Of a DNA stretch of 64,000 nt, positions 48,268 through 57,831 are shown one piece after another. The stretch is from Bacteroides acidifaciens (GTDB lineage Bacteria; Bacteroidota; Bacteroidia; Bacteroidales; Bacteroidaceae), in contig NZ_JANJZR010000009.1 of the NCBI RefSeq assembly GCF_024623065.1, positions 30,248 through 94,247 on the forward strand, written 5' to 3'. The notes under the pieces are model-generated. The model was not told where the DNA came from. It was given only the letters and a program-made list of their open reading frames with translations, and did no database searches. Made by a program: the position numbers and the translations under genes. Position 1 is the first letter of the stretch, and each line of letters opens with the position of its first letter.

Positions 48268-48882
48268 CTAACTCTCTTCATCATCCAGAATTCGTGCCGT
48301 CTCCACTTTTTCCAGTCGTGCCCGCAATCTCGGCATCATCGAACGGCGAATCCGCAGTGTCATGCTGCAATCCATATCATACGATTGATTGAGAATCTCC
48401 GGTTCTTCTTCCTTCACAATGCGCATGATGTCATTCATAAAAGGATACTCGAACATGACTGTCACATCATCATCTACCGTTTTCTCTATAATCGTAGCAG
48501 CAGCGATAGCTTCGGCAGCAGCAGCTTTATAAGCTACAATCAATCCGCTGGTTCCTAACTTGATTCCCCCGAAATAACGAACTACGATAATCAGAATATC
48601 CGTCAGTTCATTGGAATTAATCTGTCCGAGAATAGGCTTACCGGCCGTACCGGAAGGCTCTCCATTGTCATTGGCACGAAAATCCTTGCGCGCCGCACCC
48701 AACATATAAGCATAACATACATGCCGGGCATCATAATACTTCTTCTGATACGTTTCAAGATGTACCTTTATCTCGTCGATAGTACGCACAGGAAGGGCAA
48801 TAGCAATGAACTTGCTTCGCTTTTCCGTATAAATACCTTCAGAAGGTTCTGTGATGGTTTTATAAGTATCTTCAGCAGTCAT
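48268..48882 (-). CDS. YigZ/IMPACT family protein
   Basis: A 204-residue protein. YEKRSKFIAIALPVRT at the start and the GEPSGTAGKPIL motif with VVRYFGGIKLGTSGL (~residues 75-105) define the UPF0029 N-terminal domain. A smaller C-terminal DUF1949 domain follows. The cytosolic IMPACT group is linked to translation control, but the bacterial role is unknown. TATCTTTG -7 element lies at 48897-48904. Confidence 0.9.
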   Translation of the reverse strand: MTAEDTYKTITEPSEGIYTEKRSKFIAIALPVRTIDEIKVHLETYQKKYYDARHVCYAYMLGAARKDFRANDNGEPSGTAGKPILGQINSNELTDILIIVVRYFGGIKLGTSGLIVAYKAAAAEAIAAATIIEKTVDDDVTVMFEYPFMNDIMRIVKEEEPEILNQSYDMDCSMTLRIRRSMMPRLRARLEKVETARILDDEES

Positions 48883-48896
48883 AGCGCAAAGATACG

Positions 48897-48904
48897 GCTT
48901 TATT
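48897..48904 (-). promoter_or_regulatory. -7 element for yigZ-like gene
   Basis: TATCTTTG on the minus strand, 14 bases upstream of the ATG. Confidence 0.55.
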
Positions 48905-49046
48905 GAGAAAATTCAATCTATCATTTGGAAATATTAAGTGAAGTTCATTCATCTATATACGGGCGAACTGATACAAACAAGCGACCATTTCAGAATAAAT
49001 GAGCAGTCGCTTTACTGCGAACGAACGGTTATTCTATTATAAACGG

Positions 49047-49094
49047 GCGGTCGAACTGCTACAATCAACTGTATGGTTGTAACGGTTCGACCGC
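49047..49094 (-). terminator. Hairpin downstream of DUF1015 gene
   Basis: GCGGTCGAAC (49047-49056) and GTTCGACCGC (49085-49094) form a perfect 10-bp stem with a further ACAATCA/TGGTTGT pairing inside. It lies 23 bases past the stop and probably ends the serC-serA-DUF1015 transcript, though the following T run is weak. Confidence 0.6.
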
Positions 49095-49117
49095 TTGATT
49101 TTATTAAATAGGATTCT

Positions 49118-50365
49118 TTAATCCAACTTATGAATAACCAGTCCTGAGCGGAGCTTAGGTTCAAACCAGGTGGTCTTGGGCGGCATGATATTACCGGTAT
49201 CTGCAATATCCATCAGTTGCTTCATAGACACAGGATAAAGTGCCAGAGCTACTTTCATTTCACCGCTATCCACACGTTTCTTGAGTTCACCCAATCCACG
49301 GATACCACCGACAAAGTCGATACGCTTATCCGAACGCAAGTCCTTTATTCCCAAAATTTCGTCCAAAATTAAGTTGGAAGAAATGGTAACATCAAGTACA
49401 CCAATAGGGTCATTATCATTATATGTTCCGGCTTTGGCAGTCAGGCTATACCATTTATCATTCAGGTAAAGAGAAAAGTTATGCAAACCGGACGGCTTGT
49501 ATATATCCGCACCTTTTTCTTCTACAACAAAGTTCTTGCCTAATGCAGCAATAAACTGTTCGGGAGTCAATCCGTTGAGGTCTTTCACCACACGGTTGTA
49601 ATCAATAATAGTCAGTTGGTTTGCCGGGAAGCAGACAGCCATAAAGTAATTATACTCCTCATCACCGCGATGATTCGGATTCAGCTTTGCCTTTTCAGCC
49701 CCAACCAATGCGGCAGCAGCGGAACGGTGATGTCCGTCAGCGATATACAGAGCCGGCATTTTAGCAAATTCGGCAGTAATGGCAGCAATGTCCTCATCCT
49801 GGTCAACAATCCAGAACGTATGACCGAAACCGTCGCCCGGAGCGATGAAGTCATAAACAGGCTTTTCTGCCGTATATTTCTTGATGATAGCATCCAACTT
49901 CTCATTATCAGGATAAGCAAAGAAAACAGGTTCGATATTCGCATTGTTCACACGGACATGCTTCATGCGGTCTTCCTCCTTGTCGCGACGGGTAAGTTCA
50001 TGTTTCTTGATGACTCCATTCATGTAATCGGGAACATAAGCACCGACAACCAATCCGTACTGCGTTTTCCCGTTCATTGTCTGGGCATAGATATAATAGT
50101 TTTCCTTCGCATCCTGCACTAACCATCCTTTATCCTGAAACGCTTGAAAGTTCTCGGCAGCCTTGGCATACACCGGTTCGTCATGCTCGTCCGTACCTGT
50201 CGGAAAATCTATCTCCGGTTTGATGATATGATAAAGAGACTTTTCGTTACCTTCCGCTTCGATGCGGGCTTCTTCAGAATTCAAAACATCGTAAGGACGG
50301 GAAGCAACTTGTTCCACCAAATCTTGCGGTGGACGAATGCCCTTGAAAGGTTTAATTATTGCCAT
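49118..50365 (-). CDS. DUF1015 family protein
   Basis: A 415-residue protein. Start MAIIKPFKGIRPPQDLVEQVASRPYDVL is typical of DUF1015, as are IIKPEIDFP, PVYDFIAPGDGFGHTFWIVD and ALYIADGHHRSAAA. In Bacteroides it follows the serine genes; a link to serine metabolism has been inferred for the family but its activity is not settled. The ATG at 50365 is preferred over an upstream in-frame start. Confidence 0.9.
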   Translation of the reverse strand: MAIIKPFKGIRPPQDLVEQVASRPYDVLNSEEARIEAEGNEKSLYHIIKPEIDFPTGTDEHDEPVYAKAAENFQAFQDKGWLVQDAKENYYIYAQTMNGKTQYGLVVGAYVPDYMNGVIKKHELTRRDKEEDRMKHVRVNNANIEPVFFAYPDNEKLDAIIKKYTAEKPVYDFIAPGDGFGHTFWIVDQDEDIAAITAEFAKMPALYIADGHHRSAAAALVGAEKAKLNPNHRGDEEYNYFMAVCFPANQLTIIDYNRVVKDLNGLTPEQFIAALGKNFVVEEKGADIYKPSGLHNFSLYLNDKWYSLTAKAGTYNDNDPIGVLDVTISSNLILDEILGIKDLRSDKRIDFVGGIRGLGELKKRVDSGEMKVALALYPVSMKQLMDIADTGNIMPPKTTWFEPKLRSGLVIHKLD

Positions 50366-50395
50366 GATATTAGTATTTAATATGTAAAAAATAAA

Positions 50396-50424
50396 AGCCA
50401 CAGATTTTTAATAAATCTGTGGCT
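50396..50424 (-). terminator. Terminator between serA and DUF1015 gene
   Basis: AGCCACAGATTT (50396-50407) and AAATCTGTGGCT (50413-50424), 12-bp stem, followed on the minus strand by TTTTATTTTTT. It should reduce read-through from serC-serA into the DUF1015 gene. Confidence 0.85.
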
Positions 50425-50450
50425 CAAATATACTATTATTTCTACGAATA

Positions 50451-51371
50451 TTATTTATTCACGCGGAATTTTTCGCAACCGTCTTTCAAGAAACCAACGA
50501 TTTGTTGGGCAGCAGCAATACCTGCATTGATATTTGCTTCGGCAGTCTGTGCACCCATCTTCTTCGGAGTTGAGAAATAACGTCCAGCAAACTTCTCCGC
50601 AAATTCTGCGTTGGCGGCAGGCATGATGTCCGTGATATATTTGAAGTCGGCACGGTCTTCCATCAACTTAATCAGTTCGGCTTCGTTAATAACTTCCTTG
50701 CGGGCAGTGTTTACCAGCATGGCACCCTTCGGCATATCTTTCAGCAACGCATAATTGATAGAATTCTTGGTTTCGGCAGTTGCAGGAATATGCAAAGATA
50801 CCACTTGGCAAGTCTTATACAATTCTTCTGCCGAACCAACAGCCTTTACCCCGTCTTTTTCGATTACCTCTTTCGGGCAGAATGCGTCATAAGCATACAC
50901 TTCCATGCCGAAGCCTTTGGCAACACGAGCAACATTGCGACCAACGTTTCCATAAGCATGGATACCCAGTTTCTTGCCCATCAGTTCCGTACCGGACGTC
51001 CCGCTATAGAAATTGCGGACAGCATACACCATCATACCCAAAGCCAGTTCGGCAACAGCATTGGAATTTTGTCCCGGAGTATTCATTACACAAACATTGT
51101 GAGCAGTGGCAGCAGCCAGGTCTACGTTATCGTATCCTGCACCCGCACGAACCACAATCTTCAATTCCTTTGCAGCATCCAATACCTCAGCATCAACAAT
51201 ATCACTACGGATAATAATAGCGTTAGCATCTTTCACTGCATCCAGCAACTGAGCCTTATCTGTATATTTTTCAAGTAAAACAAGCTCATATCCGGCTGCT
51301 TCTATTTCTTTACGAATACCATCTACCGCAACTTTAGCAAACGGTTTTTCAGTAGCAACAAGTACTTTCAT
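50451..51371 (-). CDS. serA: D-3-phosphoglycerate dehydrogenase
   Basis: A 306-residue short SerA of the D-2-hydroxyacid dehydrogenase fold. It has a Rossmann G-x-G in LGIHAYGNVGRN, the catalytic Arg-Glu-His set within VVRAGAGYDNVD, VVNTARKEVI... (here LVNTARKEVINEAEL) and later AQTAEANINAG. It lacks the ACT tail of long forms. Oxidises 3-phosphoglycerate in serine synthesis. The ATG at 51371 is 7 bases after serC. Confidence 0.93.
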   Translation of the reverse strand: MKVLVATEKPFAKVAVDGIRKEIEAAGYELVLLEKYTDKAQLLDAVKDANAIIIRSDIVDAEVLDAAKELKIVVRAGAGYDNVDLAAATAHNVCVMNTPGQNSNAVAELALGMMVYAVRNFYSGTSGTELMGKKLGIHAYGNVGRNVARVAKGFGMEVYAYDAFCPKEVIEKDGVKAVGSAEELYKTCQVVSLHIPATAETKNSINYALLKDMPKGAMLVNTARKEVINEAELIKLMEDRADFKYITDIMPAANAEFAEKFAGRYFSTPKKMGAQTAEANINAGIAAAQQIVGFLKDGCEKFRVNK

Positions 51372-51378
51372 AATCCTT

Positions 51379-52449
51379 TCATTGATGAAGTTTTTCAAAT
51401 TCCTGCATACAATCAATCAAAGCTTGTACGCTTTCTTTCGGCATAGCGTTGTAGCAAGATGCACGGAAACCACCCACAGAACGGTGTCCCTTGATACCTA
51501 CCATACCTCTTTCGGTAGCAAACTTCATAAAGTCAGCCTCAAGGTCTTTGTATTCGGGAGCCATTACGAAACAGATGTTCATGCGTGAACGGTCTTCCTT
51601 GGCAGCAGTACCTACGAACAATTTATTGCGGTCAATTTCCGCATACAGCATATCCGCCTTTTCGATGGCACGGCGTTCCATTTCTTTCACGCCACCCTGA
51701 GCTTTAATCCAACGAAGGTTCAGCATGGCAGAATAGATAGGCACTACCGGCGGAGTGTTGAACATAGAACCACCATCAATATGAGTCTGATAGTTCAACA
51801 TTGACGGAATGTAACGTGACACCTTACCTACTGCATCATTCTTCACGATAACAAACGTAACGCCCGCAGGAGCCAGATTTTTCTGAGCACCACCGTAAAT
51901 ACAAATATACTTGGAAACGTCAATCGGACGTGAGAAAATATCAGAAGACATATCGGCAATCATCGGAATCGGTGAATCAAGATCACTCTTTAATTCCGTA
52001 CCGTAAATCGTATTGTTAGTAGTGACGTGGAAATAATCTGCATCTGTCGGGATTGTGTAATCTTTTGGGATATAAGTATATGTAGCTTCAGCAGAAGAAG
52101 CGACTTCTACAACTTCACCAAACCCCTTAGCTTCTTTCATTGCTTTTTTTGCCCATACACCAGTGTTGAGATAAGCAGCTTTTTTTTCAAGGAAGTTATA
52201 GGGCACCATGCAGAACTCCATACTAGCACCACCACCCAGGAACAGTACCGAATAACCTTCGGGGATATTGAGTAATTCCTTGAATAATGCCACTGCTTCG
52301 TCAACCACAGGTTGGAAGTCTTTAGCACGGTGGCTGATTTCCATAATAGACAGACCAGAGCCGTTGAAATCTAAAATAGCCTTCGCTGTGTCTTCTATCA
52401 CTTCACGCGGAAGAATGGAAGGTCCTGCATTGAAATTATGCTTTTTCAT
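51379..52449 (-). CDS. serC: Phosphoserine aminotransferase
   Basis: A 356-residue class V aminotransferase. N-terminal [31 protein letters not shown], and PLP lysine in [18 protein letters not shown] (~residue 190) are diagnostic. Converts 3-phosphohydroxypyruvate to phosphoserine. It leads the serC-serA-DUF1015 series on the minus strand. Confidence 0.96.
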   Translation of the reverse strand: MKKHNFNAGPSILPREVIEDTAKAILDFNGSGLSIMEISHRAKDFQPVVDEAVALFKELLNIPEGYSVLFLGGGASMEFCMVPYNFLEKKAAYLNTGVWAKKAMKEAKGFGEVVEVASSAEATYTYIPKDYTIPTDADYFHVTTNNTIYGTELKSDLDSPIPMIADMSSDIFSRPIDVSKYICIYGGAQKNLAPAGVTFVIVKNDAVGKVSRYIPSMLNYQTHIDGGSMFNTPPVVPIYSAMLNLRWIKAQGGVKEMERRAIEKADMLYAEIDRNKLFVGTAAKEDRSRMNICFVMAPEYKDLEADFMKFATERGMVGIKGHRSVGGFRASCYNAMPKESVQALIDCMQEFEKLHQ

Positions 52450-52501
52450 TTGAAGTTTGTTTTTGGTTTAACAATTTCGTTACTTTTGTCTTTTGACCTT
52501 G

Positions 52502-52532
52502 CGAATTTACGATTTTTTTTCCGATACACAAA
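52502..52532 (-). promoter_or_regulatory. Promoter of the serine operon
   Basis: TTTG (52532-52529), a 19-base spacer, TAAATTCG (52509-52502): one mismatch to TAnnTTTG with ideal spacing. Confidence 0.5.
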
Positions 52533-52712
52533 TCTTTCCTTATAAAAATACTAGTTTGGAGCAGATTTTCCTTTCTTTTTATTGGTTTATACAGGATATA
52601 TACACCATATTGTTATCCACAGATAACAAGTAAGAGATAAAAGTCGAAATATAAACATCAAAAGGGGGAATTACTAATAAAATGAAACTAAAAATGCAAT
52701 AAAAACGTATAT

Positions 52713-54047
52713 TTATTTAGCTTCTTCAATAATAGTCTTCATTCCTTTAATCTTTTCGCCTTGAATCAAGTTCAATAGTTGCTTGACCTTTGCACGCCGG
52801 ACGGCTACGAACGCATAATGCTCCTTCACGTCAATTGCCCCCACATCTTCACGGATCAAGTTCCCTTTCTTATACAGGAATCCGGCAATATCCATCCGGC
52901 TCAGTTTCTCTTTCTTCCCTTTACCTATATATATGGTAGTCCAGACTGACTTCGGCGGACGGGAGGGATTTTCAGGCAATACAACCGTCTCTATATCTTC
53001 AGGGATATAATCGGGCAGTTTTTCTTCCTCATGAAGAATCAGATAAGACGTTCCCGTAGCATCCCAGCGCGCCGTACGTCCGTTCCGGTGTGTGAAGACT
53101 TCCTCATTCACCGGAAGATGATAATGGATGATATGCCCAATCTCCGGAATATCCAGCCCACGAGCAGCCAAATCGGTAGAAATCAACACATGGCAACTGC
53201 CGTTACGGAATTTATATAATGCACGTTCACGATCCGGTTGTTCCATGCCGCCATGAAAACGTTCGGCAGACAGTTTCTTATCCGCCAACAACTTCTGCAC
53301 ACGATCCACCGCATCCCGGTGATTACAAAAGACAATGCTCGAACTGCTTCCCAACGTACAAAGCAGATTATATAAAGTATCAATCTTGTCTTTCATTGGA
53401 GAAAGCACCTTCATCAGCATCAGGCGGGATTCCTGTTCTTCGGAAGCGCCCGGCAGGAAATTCAACTTAACCATCCGGTTCAGTCCTGCAAATTCGGGAA
53501 TCTCTTCAGCGTCCGTAGCCGAAAGCAACATACGCTTTTTCAGTCCCGGAAGTTGCATGATAATCTCCGCCATTTCATCATGGAAACCAAATTCCAAAGA
53601 CTTGTCGAATTCATCAATGATTAAAGTTTCAATGGTTTCAGGGCTGAAATTTCCCTTTGACAAATGATCGGTAATACGTCCCGGAGTACCAATAATAATG
53701 GCGGGATGACTCCCCAGGATACTCTTCTTTTCTTCCGCGATGGGATGTCCGCCATAGCAACAACATGTTTTCCAGGAAGTTCCCATAGCTTTAAACACGT
53801 TATCGATCTGCAAAGCTAGCTCACGCGAAGGAACCAGAATCAAGACCTGCACATTACCGTCGTCCGGCTTTAGGGTAAGTAATAAAGGCAACAGATAAGC
53901 CAGTGTCTTGCCCGATCCTGTCGGTGACAATAATATAACATCTTTCCTTCCGGTAGCTTGTTCAAGTGATGCTTTCTGCATCGGGTTCAGTTCTTCAATC
54001 TTCAAGTTACGAAGAGCCGACTGTATAATTTCATTTTTATCTAACAT
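52713..54047 (-). CDS. DEAD-box RNA helicase (DbpA-like)
   Basis: A 444-residue helicase. Q-motif and Walker A (LSPTGSGKTLAY), PGRITDHLSK, LIIDEFDKSLEFGF (DEFD in place of DEAD, usual in Bacteroides), SATDAE, then HRNGRTARWDATG (motif VI). The last ~75 residues match the DbpA-type RNA-binding domain that recognises 23S rRNA hairpin 92. The ATG at 54047 is preferred as the TATCTTTG element at 54052-54059 lies in a longer frame. Confidence 0.88.
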   Translation of the reverse strand: MLDKNEIIQSALRNLKIEELNPMQKASLEQATGRKDVILLSPTGSGKTLAYLLPLLLTLKPDDGNVQVLILVPSRELALQIDNVFKAMGTSWKTCCCYGGHPIAEEKKSILGSHPAIIIGTPGRITDHLSKGNFSPETIETLIIDEFDKSLEFGFHDEMAEIIMQLPGLKKRMLLSATDAEEIPEFAGLNRMVKLNFLPGASEEQESRLMLMKVLSPMKDKIDTLYNLLCTLGSSSSIVFCNHRDAVDRVQKLLADKKLSAERFHGGMEQPDRERALYKFRNGSCHVLISTDLAARGLDIPEIGHIIHYHLPVNEEVFTHRNGRTARWDATGTSYLILHEEEKLPDYIPEDIETVVLPENPSRPPKSVWTTIYIGKGKKEKLSRMDIAGFLYKKGNLIREDVGAIDVKEHYAFVAVRRAKVKQLLNLIQGEKIKGMKTIIEEAK

Positions 54048-54051
54048 GGGG

Positions 54052-54059
54052 CAAAGATA
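54052..54059 (-). promoter_or_regulatory. -7 element for DEAD-box helicase
   Basis: TATCTTTG on the minus strand, 4 bases upstream of the ATG at 54047, so the message would be near-leaderless. Confidence 0.5.
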
Positions 54060-54091
54060 CAAAAAGGAAAAGTATGAAAAGGAAAACACGG

Positions 54092-54271
54092 TCAAACTTT
54101 AGCCATACCGGCCAAGATATAACGTCCTTTTAGATTATTCTCTCTCATATAAATGGTAACTTCCACTTGGCAAGCCGATATTAAGGCATATCCAGTCAAC
54201 TCCGAGTTCATAGCTTTGACAAACGTGTACTCTGTATCGTCGTGAATAAAAGACATACGATGGTATTCCAT
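54092..54271 (-). CDS. 59-residue hypothetical protein
   Basis: ATG at 54271, TGA at 54092-54094. Begins MEYHRMSFIHDDTEYTFVKA and continues NSELTGYALISACQV to GRYILAGMAKV. No signal peptide. The residue use is ordinary protein-like. It ends 44 bases before the helicase start, with the helicase promoter between them, on the same strand. Unknown family. Confidence 0.5.
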   Translation of the reverse strand: MEYHRMSFIHDDTEYTFVKAMNSELTGYALISACQVEVTIYMRENNLKGRYILAGMAKV

Positions 54272-54406
54272 AACCTGTTTTTATATATTAAAGTTCTTTT
54301 GTGTAGTCAAATATACGAATATAATAAATAAGTATAGGCAAAAACAGGATATTATCTTCAAAACGGGCACCAAAAAGCCGAATAGCATAGCAGAAAGACA
54401 GGTAGT

Positions 54407-54459
54407 AAAAAAAGAAGCGGAAAATCTGAAGAGCATATCAGCTTTTTCAGATTTCCCGC
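54407..54459 (-). terminator. Terminator of the nqr operon
   Basis: GCGGAAAATCTGAA (54417-54430) and TTCAGATTTCCCGC (54446-54459), with one mismatch, followed on the minus strand by TTCTTTTTTT. Confidence 0.85.
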
Positions 54460-54519
54460 CCTGTTTCTTATGCCATCTTTCCAGTCAATTCTACCGACTG
54501 GAAATTAACTTCCGAAGAA

Positions 54520-55794
54520 TTATCCACCGAAGTTATCGAACATCAAGTTCTGAGCCGGTACGCCAAGGTCGTCGAGCATCTTCTCAACAGCTTTCGACAT
54601 CGGGCCAGGACCACACATGTAGTATTCAATATCTTCAGGAGCTTCGTGGTTCTTCAGGTAAGTTTCGTAAATTACGTTGTGAACGAATCCCGGAGTATAC
54701 TTCACGCCTGCGGCATCAGCAGCAGGGTCCGGACGGTCGAGAGCCAGATGGAATGAGAAGTTCGGGAAGTCCTTTTCGATTTGCAGGAAATCTTCCAGAT
54801 AGAACACTTCATTCAGCGCACGGGCACCATAGAAGTAAGACATCTTACGGTCAGTAGTATGCAATGTCTTGGTCAAGTGCATGATTTGTGCACGCAACGG
54901 AGCCATACCGGCACCACCACCAATCCACATCATTTCCTTCTTAGAATCGAAGATCGGATGGAAGTCTCCGTAAGGTCCACTCATGATAACTTTGTCGCCC
55001 GGTTTCAGGGTAAAGATATAAGAAGAAGCGATACCCGGCATCACATCCATAAATCCAGGACCTTGATCTTTCGGTTTGAACGGCGGAGTAGCGATACGTA
55101 CTGTCAACATGATACGGTCACCTTCGGCAGGATAGTTGGCCATAGAGTAAGCACGGATTGTTTCCTCATCGTTCTTACACTTCAAGCCCAGCAGACCAAA
55201 TTTCTCCCATGCAGGCAGATACTCTTCACCAATCAGGCTCTTGTCGATATCCTTGTCATAGTCCATTGAGAATTTAGGAATCTTAATCTGTGCGTAAGAC
55301 CCCGGGATAAAGTCCATGTGTTCGCCTTTAGGCAGAGCCACGATAAACTCCTTGATAAACGTAGCTACGTTCTTGTTGGAGATAACTTCGCACTCCCACT
55401 CTTTCACACCGAGTACAGATTCGTCAATCTTGATAGACATATCATTTTTCACTTTCACCTGACAGCCCAGACGCCAGTGGTCTTGCTGCTGTTTGCGGCT
55501 GAAGTGAGGAACCTCGGAAGGCAGGATTTCGCCGCCCCCTTCGAGTACCTGGCATTTGCACTGTCCACAAGACCCCTTACCACCACAAGCAGATGACAGG
55601 AATACCCCGTTTACAGACAGCGTATTCAGCAAAGTAGAGCCGGAAGCCACTTCCAGTTCCTTTTCGCCATTGATTGTCAGTTTCACGTTACCTGACGGTA
55701 CCAGGAAATTCTTGGCAACCAACAGGATAACAACAAGCAGCAGGATAACCACGAGGAATACCCCAATGCTCGCTAATATTAAATTCATATCCAT
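54520..55794 (-). CDS. nqrF: Na+-NQR subunit F
   Basis: A 424-residue NADH-oxidising subunit. N-terminal membrane helix (ASIGVFLVVILLLVVILLVA), a [2Fe-2S] ferredoxin domain with cysteines in LSSACGGKGSCGQCKCQ, then FAD (RAYSMANYP) and NADH-binding regions (GGGAGMAPLR and YMCGPGPMSKAV) of ferredoxin reductase type. Last gene of the nqr operon. Cytoplasmic face. Confidence 0.96.
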   Translation of the reverse strand: MDMNLILASIGVFLVVILLLVVILLVAKNFLVPSGNVKLTINGEKELEVASGSTLLNTLSVNGVFLSSACGGKGSCGQCKCQVLEGGGEILPSEVPHFSRKQQQDHWRLGCQVKVKNDMSIKIDESVLGVKEWECEVISNKNVATFIKEFIVALPKGEHMDFIPGSYAQIKIPKFSMDYDKDIDKSLIGEEYLPAWEKFGLLGLKCKNDEETIRAYSMANYPAEGDRIMLTVRIATPPFKPKDQGPGFMDVMPGIASSYIFTLKPGDKVIMSGPYGDFHPIFDSKKEMMWIGGGAGMAPLRAQIMHLTKTLHTTDRKMSYFYGARALNEVFYLEDFLQIEKDFPNFSFHLALDRPDPAADAAGVKYTPGFVHNVIYETYLKNHEAPEDIEYYMCGPGPMSKAVEKMLDDLGVPAQNLMFDNFGG

Positions 55795-55812
55795 TGTCTT
55801 ATTCCTTTCTTT

Positions 55813-56439
55813 TTAGATGTTCAAACCAGAGAAACACATAAATGCGATTGCCATCAGACCTACAGTGATAAACGTGATACCCAAGCCCTTCAATGGAGCA
55901 GGCACATCAGAGTAAGCCATTTTCTCACGGATAGCAGCCAAACCGACGATAGCCAGCAGCCAGCCGATACCCGAACCCAGTGCGTAAGAAAGTGCGTCCC
56001 AAATGTCACCGATATATTTCGGGTCGCTCGGACCAAGGTTGATACGTTGCTGCATGAATAGGGAAGCACCCATAATAGCACAGTTAACGGCAATCAACGG
56101 CAGGAAGATACCCAGTGAAGCGTACAGCGACGGGCTGAAACGTTCTACCACCATCTCCACCAATTGCACGATACCGGCAATAACGGCAATAAAAAGAATA
56201 AAACTCAGGAAGCTGAGGTCGACGCCTTCAATGATAGCGTTGGCAGCCAGCACCCTGGTTTGCAACAGATAGTTGACCGGCAACGTCACCAGCAACACGA
56301 AAGTCACGGCGATACCCAGTCCTACGGCAGTCTTCACATTCTTCGATACAGCCAGGTATGAGCACATACCGAGGAAGAACGCGAATATCATGTTGTCCAC
56401 AAAGATAGAGCGGACGAATAAACTTAATAAATGTTCCAT
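55813..56439 (-). CDS. nqrE: Na+-NQR subunit E
   Basis: A 208-residue six-helix integral membrane subunit. It starts [26 protein letters not shown] and has [15 protein letters not shown], whose cysteine, with one in NqrD, ligates an iron centre between the two subunits. Between nqrD and nqrF with short gaps. Confidence 0.95.
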   Translation of the reverse strand: MEHLLSLFVRSIFVDNMIFAFFLGMCSYLAVSKNVKTAVGLGIAVTFVLLVTLPVNYLLQTRVLAANAIIEGVDLSFLSFILFIAVIAGIVQLVEMVVERFSPSLYASLGIFLPLIAVNCAIMGASLFMQQRINLGPSDPKYIGDIWDALSYALGSGIGWLLAIVGLAAIREKMAYSDVPAPLKGLGITFITVGLMAIAFMCFSGLNI

Positions 56440-56483
56440 ATCTTCAATTAAGAATTAAGAATGAAGAGTCTCCTTCATCTTTA

Positions 56484-57125
56484 TTAATTACTTTCTTCTT
56501 GCAGTTCTTTGTGACGTGCACGTTGATACCAAATGATACAAGCTACGATAATCAACGCCATCGGTGGCATCAGCATCAAACCGTTGTTCACATATCCAAT
56601 GTTCCGGATGGGCTCATAGTTCAAGATATTGAAACCGAGCAACGTACCCGAACCGAACAGTTCGCGGAAGAACGCCACGATTACCAGAATCTTGGCATAA
56701 CCCAGACCATTACCGACACCATCCAGGAAAGATTCCCAAGGACCGTTCTGCATGGCAAATGCTTCCAGACGTCCCATAAGAATACAGTTGGTAATAATCA
56801 AACCTACATATACAGAAAGCTGAACACTTACATCATAAGCAAACGCTTTCAGAATCTCGCTAACAATAGTTACCAATGCAGCTACCACAACCAACTGAAC
56901 GATGATACGGATACGGTTGGGGATGGTCTTGCGCAACAGTGAGATAACCACATTGGCAAACGCTGTAATGACCGTCACTGAAAGTCCCATTACGATAGCA
57001 GGCTCCAGTTTTGCGGTAACAGCAAGTGCAGAACAGATACCGAGCACCTGTACGGTTACCGGATTATCTATTCCCAACGGAGCAGAGAATACTTCTTTAT
57101 TCTTCTTTGAAAACAGTTGTCCCAT
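56484..57125 (-). CDS. nqrD: Na+-NQR subunit D
   Basis: A 213-residue six-helix membrane protein, paralogous to NqrE. It has VQVLGICSALAVTAKLEPAIVMG near the start and VGLIITNCILMGRLEAFAM with the cysteine for the shared iron site. Part of the Na+ channel of the complex. Confidence 0.95.
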   Translation of the reverse strand: MGQLFSKKNKEVFSAPLGIDNPVTVQVLGICSALAVTAKLEPAIVMGLSVTVITAFANVVISLLRKTIPNRIRIIVQLVVVAALVTIVSEILKAFAYDVSVQLSVYVGLIITNCILMGRLEAFAMQNGPWESFLDGVGNGLGYAKILVIVAFFRELFGSGTLLGFNILNYEPIRNIGYVNNGLMLMPPMALIIVACIIWYQRARHKELQEESN

Positions 57126-57143
57126 ATTCTTTTCTTCTCCTTA

Positions 57144-57824
57144 TTATTTAGTTAAAAAACTCATATAACTACCCAGGCAAGCCTTCAGCATGGTATCCAC
57201 ACCAACAGAGGTGATTGTACCACCCGAAATACCGTCCACCTGATATTCAGGTTTCTCTACCTTGCCGTTCTTCACGACACCCAAAGTGATAGAACCGTTT
57301 TCCAGCGTCTTCTTACCTACGAACTCATTCTGGAAATGGTCAGTTGCGATTTCCGCACCCAGACCCGGAGTTTCACTTGCATGAGAGAAGTAAGTACCGT
57401 ATACAGTATCCTTATCTTCGTTCAGTGCAACGTATCCCCAGATAGCACCCCAAAGACCGGCACCATAAACAGGAACCACATATTTTGTCTGACCGTCCAC
57501 TTCACATACGAATACGTGAAGACGTTGTTGCTCTTTTGCTTCTTTCTCGTAGTTGGTAGCGAAATCGCCTGTATTTTCAGTCAGCGTGCCGTCTACGTTC
57601 ATCAGCATATCACCTTTTACATATTTCTTATATTCAGCATCCGCATCTTTCACGTTCTTGATGTTCAATGCAGCAAGAATCTGCTTTTTAGTGTCCAACT
57701 GCACATTCTTGTCCTGTGTAGTTTTCAGCGAAGAACTAACGAATGCCAGCAGGAATGCTACGATAATAACCATTACCGAAGCATAAATGATAGTATAACT
57801 ATTACTATTTGTATTCATTTTCAT
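57144..57824 (-). CDS. nqrC: Na+-NQR subunit C
   Basis: A 226-residue subunit with one N-terminal membrane helix (YTIIYASVMVIIVAFLLAF) and a periplasmic flavin domain. FMN is covalently bound at the threonine of VDGISGGTITSVGVD (S-G-G-T; many have S-G-A-T). The start may be ATG 57824 or 57818. It is 7 bases from nqrB. Confidence 0.95.
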   Translation of the reverse strand: MKMNTNSNSYTIIYASVMVIIVAFLLAFVSSSLKTTQDKNVQLDTKKQILAALNIKNVKDADAEYKKYVKGDMLMNVDGTLTENTGDFATNYEKEAKEQQRLHVFVCEVDGQTKYVVPVYGAGLWGAIWGYVALNEDKDTVYGTYFSHASETPGLGAEIATDHFQNEFVGKKTLENGSITLGVVKNGKVEKPEYQVDGISGGTITSVGVDTMLKACLGSYMSFLTK

Positions 57825-57831
57825 CCGGTAT

